Positions 26,554 to 34,703 of a stretch of 64,000 nt of DNA are shown piece by piece (the first letter of the stretch is position 1; each line of letters opens with the position of its first letter). This DNA is from Thermoprotei archaeon (GTDB taxonomy: Archaea; Thermoproteota; Thermoprotei; QMSL01; B3-G16), in NCBI GenBank assembly GCA_021162845.1, contig JAGGXX010000067.1, forward strand, positions 1 to 64,000. Direction: 5' to 3'. A program made the translations under genes and the position numbers. The notes below the pieces were generated by a model. The model was not told the origin of the DNA and made no database searches. It was given only the letters and a program-made list of their open reading frames with translations.

Positions 26554-26574
26554 GATAGATACAGATGCCTTCTC

Positions 26575-27285
26575 TTAAGGCGTAGTTTCCCATACGCGCT
26601 TCTTCTCTTCATATTCATCTCTAGTCCCTATAGGACGAGCTGGTACGCCCGCAACAACTATCTCCGGAGCAACGTCCTTAGTTACTACTGCACCAGCCGC
26701 GACCACGGCACGCTTCCCTATCCTCACTCCTGCCATTAGCACAGCGCCTGCACCTATGACCGCACCCTCCTCAATTACGACTCCACGTAACTTACTGCTA
26801 GGGGGATATTTATCATTAGTAACCCTTACATGAGGGCCTAAGAACACATTATCCTCTACTCTCGTAAGATGGGGCAAGTAGACCCCTGTCTGTATGCTTA
26901 CGTTTTTGCCTATGAGGACCTTGCCATCGAGAACCGCGAAGGAACCAACCCTAGTTCCGCTCCCTACACATGATCCTTCCCGTATTAGAACCATGTGACC
27001 CGTTTCCACGTTATCGCCTATTCTCGTTTGTTCATAGACTATGGTATTGCTCCTTATGATGCACTGCTTCCCTACCCTTACACCCTCACTAACGGCATCT
27101 AGGGCCTCAAAATCGACCCCTCTTCCCTCCTTAAGTAGCAAAAGTATCTTTCGCCTTATCGGATAGCCAAGAATGACTTTATCGCCAATCAGAGTGCCTT
27201 CGTGTATCACTGAGGGGCCTAACACCACGTGATCTCCTTCGAATAACGCTCCCTCTAATTTGGCCTTACGGGAACAGAACTTCAT
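26575..27285 (-). CDS. Left-handed beta-helix (hexapeptide-repeat) acyltransferase
   Basis: The 236-residue protein consists of repeated [LIV]-G-x-x-x-x units that build a left-handed beta-helix, for example VRVGKQCIIRSNTIV, TRIGDNVETG and ARIG-like VRIGKRAVVAAGAVVTKD. The tail VVAGVPARPIG is the classic end of NeuD/WecD/PglD-type and serine-acetyltransferase-like sugar acetyltransferases. It probably transfers an acetyl group to an amino sugar for surface glycans. Its start overlaps the TrpRS stop by 20 bp, so the two genes are coupled. Confidence 0.85.
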   Translation of the reverse strand: MKFCSRKAKLEGALFEGDHVVLGPSVIHEGTLIGDKVILGYPIRRKILLLLKEGRGVDFEALDAVSEGVRVGKQCIIRSNTIVYEQTRIGDNVETGHMVLIREGSCVGSGTRVGSFAVLDGKVLIGKNVSIQTGVYLPHLTRVEDNVFLGPHVRVTNDKYPPSSKLRGVVIEEGAVIGAGAVLMAGVRIGKRAVVAAGAVVTKDVAPEIVVAGVPARPIGTRDEYEEKKRVWETTP

Positions 27286-28408
27286 TCACATCGCCTATAT
27301 CATGAATGAAGAACCTTTCAAGCTTATCTATTAAGCTTTTTCGTTTACGCCTGTGTTCTTCAAGCCTTTTTATTAGAGAGGCAGCTAGAAGCCTCTTACA
27401 ATCCCCACACAGTATCTCCCCAGATCTACATGCCCTGTAATGTTCCTCTATCTTCTTTTCGTCCTGAAAAACATAAGTGCTTAACCACTCGAAGACAACG
27501 CATTTCTCAGGTTCTCCCCCTAGCTCTCGTTGTTCCTTAACGCTAGCCCTTCCACCGGTTAAGGCCATCCATATCTTTTTACGTATGACCTCTGGCTCAT
27601 CCTTAGTGAAAATGCACGTCTCAGGCCTTGAAGCAGACATGGGTTCTCCGGTTAGACCTCTTACGTAGATGGAGTATATCGCGGCTGGCTTGAAGAGCCC
27701 GACTCTCTCAGCTACATCTCGGGTAAGTCGCATATATGGATCCTGGTCAGCGCCTATGGGGACTAATACCGGGTATCCCATCTCTAAGGTAGGCATTAAG
27801 ATGTGCGCGGCTTGCACTGCGGCGTAGAAGATGGTACCAGCATTTGCGCTGTCACTAAGGCCGAAGGTCGCCTTAACGGTATTGTAGGTTAGGTATCTGG
27901 AAAGGAGCGTAGCATATTCGTAGATCTTTTGCGTATGTGTCGATATGTAAAGGAACGTACGTCCTTCTTGAAAGCCGAGCGCAAGTATGTCCAATGCGTT
28001 ATCTAAGGCATACTTATACGCCTCTTTGAGGTCCTTCACCTTGCCGAATACATACTTCTCGTCATCTGAAAGCGGTATGTAAACCCGCGCCTTTAACTCC
28101 TTTTGGAGCCAAAATATGAAAGCGAAAAGCATCAGATGCCCTAAGTGCATGTAGTTAGAGGGACCGCGTCCCGAGACTATAGCGACTTCGTGCCCTTTTG
28201 CGTGAAGGTCCAAGTACTCCCTCAGGCTTCTATGAGCATAGAAGAAGCGCCTCCTTAGGAGGATGTGGGGATCCTTGAAGTAGGACAATATTTCATCTGT
28301 TATTGGTTCTGCACCGAATTCCCTTATCAACCTCTCATAATCCGCTTTCTTCTCGAGAGCTGTTACTTCATGAACGCCAAAGTGAATCCCCCAATGTCTC
28401 CACCTCAC
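27266..28408 (-). CDS. trpS: Tryptophanyl-tRNA synthetase, archaeal/eukaryal type
   Basis: This class I synthetase charges tRNA-Trp. The HIGH-type motif is GPSNYMHLGH at residues 82-91 and the KMSKS-type motif is GEPMSAS. A C-terminal four-cysteine segment (CVVFEW, then YRACRSGEILCGDCKRL) could hold zinc, as in some archaeal TrpRS. Start is GTG at 28408; the N-terminus HWGIHFGVHEVTALEKKADYERLI-like region (about residues 5-28) matches family proteins. Length is 380 residues. It lies directly upstream of the LbH acyltransferase. Confidence 0.93.
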   Translation of the reverse strand: MRWRHWGIHFGVHEVTALEKKADYERLIREFGAEPITDEILSYFKDPHILLRRRFFYAHRSLREYLDLHAKGHEVAIVSGRGPSNYMHLGHLMLFAFIFWLQKELKARVYIPLSDDEKYVFGKVKDLKEAYKYALDNALDILALGFQEGRTFLYISTHTQKIYEYATLLSRYLTYNTVKATFGLSDSANAGTIFYAAVQAAHILMPTLEMGYPVLVPIGADQDPYMRLTRDVAERVGLFKPAAIYSIYVRGLTGEPMSASRPETCIFTKDEPEVIRKKIWMALTGGRASVKEQRELGGEPEKCVVFEWLSTYVFQDEKKIEEHYRACRSGEILCGDCKRLLAASLIKRLEEHRRKRKSLIDKLERFFIHDIGDVNEVLFP

Positions 28409-28474
28409 AAGCCCTCTCTCACGCTAGCATAATGTTTAAAGGCCCTCTGCTTATTAATAGTTTGTCTGAGCATT

Positions 28475-29167
28475 ATGAGCGAGCGGGAGGAATTAGGCTT
28501 TCTTACGAAGAGTTATCTCATGATACGCTCACCGATGAAGGCCTTTGAGGTGTTGAGGGAACAAGGAGATTATTTCGGGATCCTAGTCTATGGCGGATTA
28601 GTAGTTCTGCTCCTCTGTGTGACTGAGTACGTTAGGTACTCAAAGGTCTTGAACTGTCTGAGTGCCATATTCGGGGGAGATGTCTCGGAGACCACTAGGG
28701 GCATAATAATGACGAACATACTTCCCATGACGTTCCTGATATTGCTTACCTTGGGCGGATACTTCCTCCTCCTCATCGCAATAGTCTATGGATTTAATAG
28801 ATTAATCTTCAAGAAGACGACGAGGTTTATGACTCTTATAACAGCGGTGGGCTATATGCAGTTCTACATGATCATTTTCATAGCGGTGACACTCATGGTA
28901 GCCTTAATAATGCCCCCGATACGTAATGTCACCGTGTATCCAGGCACCTATGGCGTGATAGGTTCCTTGATTAGGGATTATGCGACGCTACCCGAGACCC
29001 GCCTATTTGTAACAATAGGGCAGGTTATATCGCGCTTAGGTTATCTGGCGATGACCATGTTGTTCATATCGTCACTAAGACAATTGACCAGGAATAGCTG
29101 GAGGGAGATAGCGATTATAGGCGCGACATTGCTTCCCATATACTTCGTCATATGGGGCGGCTTCTAG
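28475..29167 (+). CDS. Five-to-six-helix membrane protein, Yip1-like
   Basis: The 230-residue protein has a short cytoplasmic head with RSPMKAFEVLREQ, then about five transmembrane helices. A head containing S/N-P-x-x-x-F before the first helix is typical of the YIP1 (PF04893) superfamily of archaea and bacteria. The match is by pattern only. It is divergent from trpS and overlaps the opposing regulator gene by 4 bp at its 3' end. Its function is unknown. Confidence 0.62.
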   Translation: MSEREELGFLTKSYLMIRSPMKAFEVLREQGDYFGILVYGGLVVLLLCVTEYVRYSKVLNCLSAIFGGDVSETTRGIIMTNILPMTFLILLTLGGYFLLLIAIVYGFNRLIFKKTTRFMTLITAVGYMQFYMIIFIAVTLMVALIMPPIRNVTVYPGTYGVIGSLIRDYATLPETRLFVTIGQVISRLGYLAMTMLFISSLRQLTRNSWREIAIIGATLLPIYFVIWGGF

Positions 29168-29790
29168 TATATCCACACTATCGTTTTATTCTCAGTCACC
29201 AGAAATCTCCTTAATCCATATCCCCTGCCCACCTCGCTTAACGCTAGCACCATTATCCTATTACCGCCTGAGAGATCGCATACCACTTCGTATTGAGGCA
29301 AGAGGCTTGAGACCTTATCCTCTATTCGAAGGCGACATACGTAATAATCCGATGGGTCTACGAGGACCCATTCATGTACCAGATCATCTAATTCCCCTCT
29401 TAGGGACTCCCTAGAGGGCTCCTCAGAGATCAGCACGATCCTCTTAGGGGAGAAAGTGACCAAATCCATTGAGGCCCGTATCTTCTTTAAGGCATCTTCC
29501 CCGAAGGCGAGACCCATGTAACAGATATCAGCTGAGATCCCCAAGGACTTCCTGAGAGGCTGAATCCATTTGGGTTTGATCCTGACTACCACAGCACGAC
29601 CATCGTGGTACCGCTCGACTATGCCCTTCCGCTCAAGCAATATGCTATTCTGGTGCAAGGCGGCGGAAGCCCTATACCGGACTATCTTCCGTGCCTCTAA
29701 GCTTAGATCAGCTAAACGCACTTTACCTCCATTTTCAAGAGCCCTTCGAAGTATTAACTGCTGTATGGGTGGAAGCCTTTCGAGCATCAT
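29164..29790 (-). CDS. Winged-helix protein with CARF-like C-terminal domain
   Basis: Residues 1-75 form an N-terminal winged helix (IQQLILRRALENGG, then a recognition-helix stretch and the wing RYHDGRAVVVRI). Residues 85-208 look Rossmann-like, with a strand RIVLISEE and the motif VCDLSGGNRIM at 170-180. This resembles the D-L-[ST]-G-G-x-[KR]-x-M loop of CARF domains that bind cyclic oligonucleotides in Csa3/Csm6/Csx1. In Csa3 the CARF domain comes first; here the order is reversed. No cas gene or CRISPR array is present in the window. TATA-like ATAATTTATG lies near 29825-29834. Confidence 0.6.
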   Translation of the reverse strand: MMLERLPPIQQLILRRALENGGKVRLADLSLEARKIVRYRASAALHQNSILLERKGIVERYHDGRAVVVRIKPKWIQPLRKSLGISADICYMGLAFGEDALKKIRASMDLVTFSPKRIVLISEEPSRESLRGELDDLVHEWVLVDPSDYYVCRLRIEDKVSSLLPQYEVVCDLSGGNRIMVLALSEVGRGYGLRRFLVTENKTIVWIY

Positions 29791-29865
29791 GAAGCATGCC
29801 CTCCTAGTGAAAAAAGACGCTTACCCATAAATTATTCATTGTGCTAGTTCATCAGCAAGAAGGAG

Positions 29866-30005
29866 TGGTCCCCGGGGCGGGATTTGAACCCGCGACCACC
29901 CGGTATCTGCAGGACCCGGCTGACACGTGCTCATATAAGCCCCTTTAGGGGATATCGCACGTGCGGGATCTACAGCCGGGCGCTCTTCCGCTGAGCTACC
30001 CGGGG
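29866..30005 (-). tRNA. tRNA-Tyr (GTA) with 65-nt intron and encoded CCA
   Basis: Exon 1 is 30005-29970 and exon 2 is 29904-29869, followed by genomic CCA at 29868-29866. The folded tRNA has the acceptor CCCCGGG/CCCGGGG, D stem GCTC/GAGC, anticodon stem CCCGG/CCGGG, loop CTGTAGA with anticodon GTA, and T arm GCGGG-TTCAAAT-CCCGC. The first pair C1-G72 is the archaeal tyrosine identity element. The intron (29905-29969) sits between positions 37 and 38. Three-nt bulges AGA and ATA flank a 4-bp helix, cut after the second base of each, the canonical bulge-helix-bulge for archaeal splicing. Confidence 0.95.
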
Positions 30006-30037
30006 ACGAGCAGACTAATTAACACTTCTCTTCCAGG

Positions 30038-30050
30038 GATGATTAAAGTT
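30038..30050 (-). promoter_or_regulatory. TATA box of the tRNA-Tyr gene
   Basis: On the minus strand AAACTTTAATCAT lies about 40 bp before the mature 5' end, implying a 5' leader of roughly 15 nt. On the downstream side a T6 run (about 29813-29818 on the minus strand) may end transcription. Confidence 0.45.
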
Positions 30051-30060
30051 TTTCGTCCCT

Positions 30061-30333
30061 TTACTGCTCAAGCTCCTTTCGAAGCTTCTCTAGTTTTTCT
30101 CTCATCTCCTCTGTCACATCGCCTAGAGGCTTGGGGGGCGGCGTCGTCACCATGATCCAGCCTATCCATGCGGCTACAAACGCCATCGCTAGGATTATAA
30201 AGTAAACTGGTATTGCTATAGCCCACCATTTCAGCCTCTCTAGATGCGAGAAGAAAAGTAGCCATGTATAGCCGCAGGACAACAGGAGACCTCCTGTGAA
30301 GAGGAATATGCCTAGGAGCCTATCGAGCCTCAT
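30061..30333 (-). CDS. Small two-helix membrane protein with C-terminal coiled coil
   Basis: The 90-residue protein has two transmembrane helices (about 6-28 and 36-62). The conserved-looking motif AAWIGWIMVTTPPPKP is followed by a charged amphipathic tail (EEMREKLEKLRKELEQ). Similar short proteins are common in Thermoproteota, but I know no function. It is upstream of the tRNA on the same strand and divergent from uppS. Confidence 0.6.
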   Translation of the reverse strand: MRLDRLLGIFLFTGGLLLSCGYTWLLFFSHLERLKWWAIAIPVYFIILAMAFVAAWIGWIMVTTPPPKPLGDVTEEMREKLEKLRKELEQ

Positions 30334-30444
30334 TGTCAGCCCCTCTTGACATTACCTTCCATTGATAAAGGGTCGTTTAAGCTTATGCTCAGCGTACTTT
30401 ATATTTCATTATGCAATGAAAGCCCATAGTAGGAGTGAGCGCGT

Positions 30445-31227
30445 ATGCTAAGGAAGCTCTTGGAGATACTCGGTGCATACAAACTCTACGAGTACTGGCT
30501 TTGGAGGCAAGTAAAGGATGGGAGGATGCCCAGTCATGTGGCCCTGATACTCGATGGGAACAGGAGATGGGCTAGGAAGAGGGGAGCGCCCCCCTGGATC
30601 GGACATAAGGAAGGAGCTAAGAAGGTGGAAGAAGTACTCAAGTGGTGCCTCGACCTTGGCATAAAGACCATCACGCTTTACACGTTCTCGATGGAGAACT
30701 TTAACAGATCTGAGGAAGAAGTGCATGAACTCATGAAGATATTCGAACAATACCTCAATAAGCTCCGAGACTCTGAGATCATATACGCTAATGAGGTCCA
30801 CGTTAAGGCTATAGGGAGGACGTACTTGCTTCCACGCAACATACAGGAGCTCTTAAGGGAAATTGAGGAACGAACGAATCACTTTCAGAAGTACTTCCTT
30901 AACATAGCGATAGCCTATGGCGGCAGAGCAGAGATAACGGATGCCGTTAAGAGGATCGCTGAGGATGTGAAGAAGGGGCGCCTAGAGGTAAGCGAAATAA
31001 ACGAGAGACTGATAGAGAAATATCTGTATACAGCGCACCTGCCCAACCCCGACCCGGATTTGATAATAAGGACTAGCGGCGAGGAACGCCTTAGCGGATT
31101 TCTCCTATGGCAAAGCGCTTATAGCGAGTTATGTTTTCTGGAGGTTTACTGGCCTGATTTCAGGAGAATAGACCTATTAAGGGCCATAAGGACCTATCAG
31201 AAGCGTGAAAGGCGGTTCGGTAGATAG
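30445..31227 (+). CDS. uppS: cis-Prenyltransferase (polyprenyl diphosphate synthase)
   Basis: This enzyme condenses isopentenyl diphosphate onto an allylic primer with Z geometry to make the long polyprenyl (dolichol-type) carrier for N-glycosylation. The pyrophosphate-binding Asp is D37 in the LDGNRRWA segment. Family signatures TFSMENFNRS, RTSGEERLSGFLLWQ and the C-terminal PDFRRIDLLRAI are present. At 260 residues it has usual length. A TATA box (ACTTTATATTTC, near 30398) and an AGGAGTGAG ribosome-binding site precede the ATG. Confidence 0.93.
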   Translation: MLRKLLEILGAYKLYEYWLWRQVKDGRMPSHVALILDGNRRWARKRGAPPWIGHKEGAKKVEEVLKWCLDLGIKTITLYTFSMENFNRSEEEVHELMKIFEQYLNKLRDSEIIYANEVHVKAIGRTYLLPRNIQELLREIEERTNHFQKYFLNIAIAYGGRAEITDAVKRIAEDVKKGRLEVSEINERLIEKYLYTAHLPNPDPDLIIRTSGEERLSGFLLWQSAYSELCFLEVYWPDFRRIDLLRAIRTYQKRERRFGR

Positions 31228-31337
31228 GGGATCAAAGAGTAGACGATGGGAAACTGAGAAGAGGCTCGATATAAGGTAATATGCCTTAGGAAAGTTATTA
31301 TATAGCAGAGAGGGACACTTAAGGAGGGGTGTAAGCT

Positions 31338-31763
31338 TTGGCTATGGACTTGCTAACCTTTAAGACGTTTTCGGATTTCGTGAAGTACATAGATAGTCTG
31401 ATAGAAAGTACAAGGCAACAGTTAAGCGAGCACTTACGACATTACGATGAGATAAAGACGCGTGCAGAGAGGATTAGGAGCATAGAGGAAGTCTTCTCCA
31501 AGATACTTGGAGCTAGGCCTGAGGCAGTAAATGAAATAGACCTGAAGGGACTGAAGATAGTCATAGGGGCCCGCCCTACTGACGAGGAGAGAGTGCTGAG
31601 CGAGGTGATAAAATCACTTCAAGATAGACTGAACGTCCTTATGAGGATAAGGAAGCTTATCGAACCATTAGTTCGAAGCTTAGGGGAGACTGCGGGGATC
31701 ATCATAATGGTAGAGACTTTGAACGCCATACCGATAAAAGTCCTACTGAAGGAGGCTACGTAA
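31338..31763 (+). CDS. Helical protein, unknown
   Basis: The 141-residue protein is almost entirely helical, with coiled-coil-like stretches (about 15-50 and 90-115) and a central segment LKGLKIVIGARPTDEERVL. No family is recognised. The start is TTG with GGAGGGGTG upstream; an ATG two codons later is also possible. A TATA box (GTTATTATATAG, near 31296-31307) lies before it. It precedes the nucleotidyltransferase gene by 48 bp on the same strand. Confidence 0.55.
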   Translation: MAMDLLTFKTFSDFVKYIDSLIESTRQQLSEHLRHYDEIKTRAERIRSIEEVFSKILGARPEAVNEIDLKGLKIVIGARPTDEERVLSEVIKSLQDRLNVLMRIRKLIEPLVRSLGETAGIIIMVETLNAIPIKVLLKEAT

Positions 31764-31811
31764 CGATTAAACTTTTAACTAGTTTAAATTCATTAATAGT
31801 TAGGGATCAGA

Positions 31812-33002
31812 GTGCAGGTAAACGAATGCGTGATTCTGGCAGCGGGTAAAGGAAGCCGATTGGATCCGATAACTAGATATAGACCTAAGCATCTCTTACC
31901 CTTAGCTGGAAGACCTCTTCTGGTATGGCAGCTTAAGTTCCTAGCCCATGTTGGAATAAGAAGGGTGGTGGTCGTTAAGCATCACCTGGGGAACCTAATA
32001 GAGAGGGTGGTTAGGAGCGCCTGTAAGGAGCTACGTCTCGATGTGGAGTTCATAGATCAGGGTAAGCCCTTGGGTACAGCACATGCCCTAGGCGTTGTTG
32101 AGGGGCACGTAAAACCACCATTTCTTATGACATACGGCGATGTTACATTCACGCCAGGCGTCATTAAGGACGTTATCGAAAGCTTAAGGCATAATCCTGC
32201 GCCTGAGGCTGTAATGATCGCTATTAGGGTGAGAGACCCTTGGAATTATGGGGTACTAAAGCTTGAAGAGGACAAGCTCGTCGACCTCGTAGAGAAACCA
32301 CGAAAGGGAGAGGAGCCGAGCAACCTCATAAACTCAGGGATATACCTCTTCAGAAGCGAGAGGATATTTGACTTCGTAAGGGAGACCAAGGTCAGTCCCC
32401 GGGGAGAGCTTGAGCTTACGGACTCGCTAAAAATGATGGCAAAGGAGCATTACGTAAGAGTTATCCCTTATGAAGGGAGATGGTGGTTCGACGTGGGTAG
32501 ATCATGGGATCTATTGATGGCAAATAGGTTCTTCTTCCTCTTCGGTGATGAGGAAAGGGAGAGATATTATCGGATAGGCGGGAGGATCAGTATGACACCG
32601 CCCGTATACATCGGGAGGGACGTTATAGTTGAAGATGAGGTTCAGCTAGGACCCTATACTGTTCTCTGTGATGGGGTGAAAGTTGGAAGGGGGGCGACCG
32701 TAATGAACAGTATACTTCTCGAGGGAAGCGAGATAGGGGCAAGAGCCAAGGTAAGCGATAGCATAATCGGGAGCGGAGCGGTTATAGGAGAGGGGACTGT
32801 GATCTATTCCTCTTGGAGCGATGGAGGTAGTGTTTGGACTAGGGTGAAAGGGAAGCTCATGGACTCAGGGTGTAGCCGACTCGGAGCCGTAGTTGGGGAC
32901 GGAAGTATAATAGGACGAGGAGCCATCCTAGTGCCCGGAGTAGTTATAATGCCCAATAAAGTAATAGAGGACGGCACACTGGTTATCGAGGACATATTAT
33001 AA
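31812..33002 (+). CDS. Sugar-1-phosphate nucleotidylyltransferase with LbH domain (archaeal GlmU-like)
   Basis: The N-terminal nucleotidyltransferase domain carries LAAGKGSRLDPIT (residues 8-20, nucleotide binding) and the catalytic metal Asp in MTYGDV. A left-handed beta-helix domain (about 255-396) with repeats such as GAVIGEGTVI follows. At 396 residues it matches archaeal bifunctional enzymes of the ST0452 type, which make UDP-GlcNAc or dTDP-sugars and acetylate glucosamine 1-phosphate. Together with glmM (2.7 kb) and the PGI/PMI enzyme (47.6 kb) this suggests a UDP-GlcNAc route. Exact nucleotide and sugar specificity is not certain. Start is GTG. Confidence 0.85.
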   Translation: MQVNECVILAAGKGSRLDPITRYRPKHLLPLAGRPLLVWQLKFLAHVGIRRVVVVKHHLGNLIERVVRSACKELRLDVEFIDQGKPLGTAHALGVVEGHVKPPFLMTYGDVTFTPGVIKDVIESLRHNPAPEAVMIAIRVRDPWNYGVLKLEEDKLVDLVEKPRKGEEPSNLINSGIYLFRSERIFDFVRETKVSPRGELELTDSLKMMAKEHYVRVIPYEGRWWFDVGRSWDLLMANRFFFLFGDEERERYYRIGGRISMTPPVYIGRDVIVEDEVQLGPYTVLCDGVKVGRGATVMNSILLEGSEIGARAKVSDSIIGSGAVIGEGTVIYSSWSDGGSVWTRVKGKLMDSGCSRLGAVVGDGSIIGRGAILVPGVVIMPNKVIEDGTLVIEDIL

Positions 33003-34703
33003 TTAGGAGGCATGTATTTTCTCATAAGTCATAAGGAGCTTATCTAGGTTTATCTCGAAGGCGGCTATAGGCACCGTTAAGCCAAAGTTCTCGATTACTT
33101 CAGGGTGTATCTCACCTACCACGCCCAGTTCCTCTCTCCCTTCAAGTAGGATCAAGCCGCAACGACCCTCTATGAAGCTCGGAAGCCTCTTATTCCCGCT
33201 AGGTGGAGCATAGGTTATGGGGACGCCGAGACTTCTAGCTAATGAATTAAGTACTACTAAGGCATCGACAAGAGTGACCTTAGACGAGGCTATTGCAGCG
33301 GAGAGATGGCGTTCCTCTCTAACACGATTCTCCTTGCTCGGATCGATTATAGCTACATCGCCGACCTCGAATATCCTCTGAGGATAACCATAGCCTTTAC
33401 TCATGGAGAATACATACAACAGCCCTGGTAAGAGGCTGTCCCTAAGGACAGAGAATCTCTCGCTTACGGGGTTCTCCACTTCAACTAGTTGGAAGGCTTT
33501 CCTCCTCATCCTATGCACGAGTAGCTCCTTACTACTTAACATATAGTTCAGAACCTCCTGGAAGCCAAGGCCTATCATTATATCACGTACCTTGCGGCTG
33601 AAGAACTCCAGCGGATCTATACTACCTATGGTAACATGTGTCTTGGGTAGCTCTGGAATTAGCCTTTCGTAATCATATGCCATGGCCACCTCTTCTACGA
33701 GGTCTATGGGATGTAATACATCTAGGCGATAGCTAGGCACTATGACCTCTATGGTATCCCTAAACCTCCTTGAGGTGCCAAAGCGCATCATCGCTAAGTA
33801 GCGTGAGACCTCGTCCATTGAGAGATTGAGCCCTAGGGTCTCATTAACGTAATCGACTTCGAGCTTCATGTGTCTTTCATTCAGCTGAGGGGCCGTGATC
33901 ACGTTGCCATCGGGATATCTTAGCTTAATAGTCTCTATATATCCCTCAGGCGCGCGTTCTACAATGCTGGTAGTTATTATCGTTAGAAGTTGAAGGACAT
34001 CATTAAGGCTTATACCTGTCGTATCTATGAACACATTCCTAGTCTTAACTGTGACCTTAGTGTCCTCACTGTTTATTATGGGAGGCATAGAGAGGACCAC
34101 TCCCTGGGAATCTACTAAGATCGGATAGTGCTTTTTGCCGCGCAATATGTCACCGTATTCGATTCCCTTTGGATGTAGTCTTAAGATTTCGTCAGCGGTT
34201 AGCTCCCTTTCCATATCCAACGGAACGAAGCGTATTTCCTCTTTAGGCATGGCCTTGTAATAGACCGGGGGATCTATCTTGTCTAGATCATACATTCCTA
34301 TGGAGACCTTCTTCCTCTTACGACCGTAGGTCATATGTAGCTTCTCCTGTAACTGCATGAGTTGCCTAATAGCCTCCTCTGTCAGGACCACATTACGGAC
34401 TATAGCACAGGCCACGTAGGGCCTATAGTCTATTTTATCAACTAATACTTCGGAGTCACCTTCCCTTACGTCAAAGCGCCTCAGGCCAGGCGATATCTCG
34501 GCTAGGCCTTTAATGGCCCGTGCCAGACCTTCAGCGGAGAATAAGTCAGGACGATCGTGCGTCGCTTCGTATTCCAATATGTCGCCTTCTACGTGTTCGA
34601 TTTCGCCCTTTAGCATTACGATGTACTTGGTGAGAGCTTCGAGGGGAAGGCGTTTCCCTATTAAATCCTCTAAGTCGCTTATCCTAACCTCTACTAAGGG
34701 CAT
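33003..34703 (-). CDS. pheT: Phenylalanyl-tRNA synthetase beta subunit, archaeal type
   Basis: This subunit of the (alpha-beta)2 enzyme binds tRNA-Phe and carries the editing site. The protein begins with the B1-like domain VEVRISDLEDLIGKRLPLEAL and contains the B3/B4 domain and the two B5 motifs (around LNLSMDEVSRYLAMMRFG and a DVLHPIDLVEEVAMAYDYERL-like region). The start is the ATG at 34703 because GGAGGTGG lies 7 nt upstream; a GTG at 34712 overlaps that ribosome-binding site and is less likely. It overlaps the end of pheS by 20 bp. Length is 566 residues. Confidence 0.92.
   Translation of the reverse strand: MPLVEVRISDLEDLIGKRLPLEALTKYIVMLKGEIEHVEGDILEYEATHDRPDLFSAEGLARAIKGLAEISPGLRRFDVREGDSEVLVDKIDYRPYVACAIVRNVVLTEEAIRQLMQLQEKLHMTYGRKRKKVSIGMYDLDKIDPPVYYKAMPKEEIRFVPLDMERELTADEILRLHPKGIEYGDILRGKKHYPILVDSQGVVLSMPPIINSEDTKVTVKTRNVFIDTTGISLNDVLQLLTIITTSIVERAPEGYIETIKLRYPDGNVITAPQLNERHMKLEVDYVNETLGLNLSMDEVSRYLAMMRFGTSRRFRDTIEVIVPSYRLDVLHPIDLVEEVAMAYDYERLIPELPKTHVTIGSIDPLEFFSRKVRDIMIGLGFQEVLNYMLSSKELLVHRMRRKAFQLVEVENPVSERFSVLRDSLLPGLLYVFSMSKGYGYPQRIFEVGDVAIIDPSKENRVREERHLSAAIASSKVTLVDALVVLNSLARSLGVPITYAPPSGNKRLPSFIEGRCGLILLEGREELGVVGEIHPEVIENFGLTVPIAAFEINLDKLLMTYEKIHAS

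Noticed and set aside
29164-29790. Part of a type III CRISPR system
   Set aside because: No cas genes or repeats lie in the window; only the domain resemblance supports any link.
29905-29969. C/D guide RNA inside the tRNA-Tyr intron
   Set aside because: Unlike some archaeal tRNA-Trp introns, no C or D boxes are present.
31228-31300. C/D sRNA before the 31338 gene
   Set aside because: GATG and CTGA occur but are only about five bases apart and there is no terminal stem.
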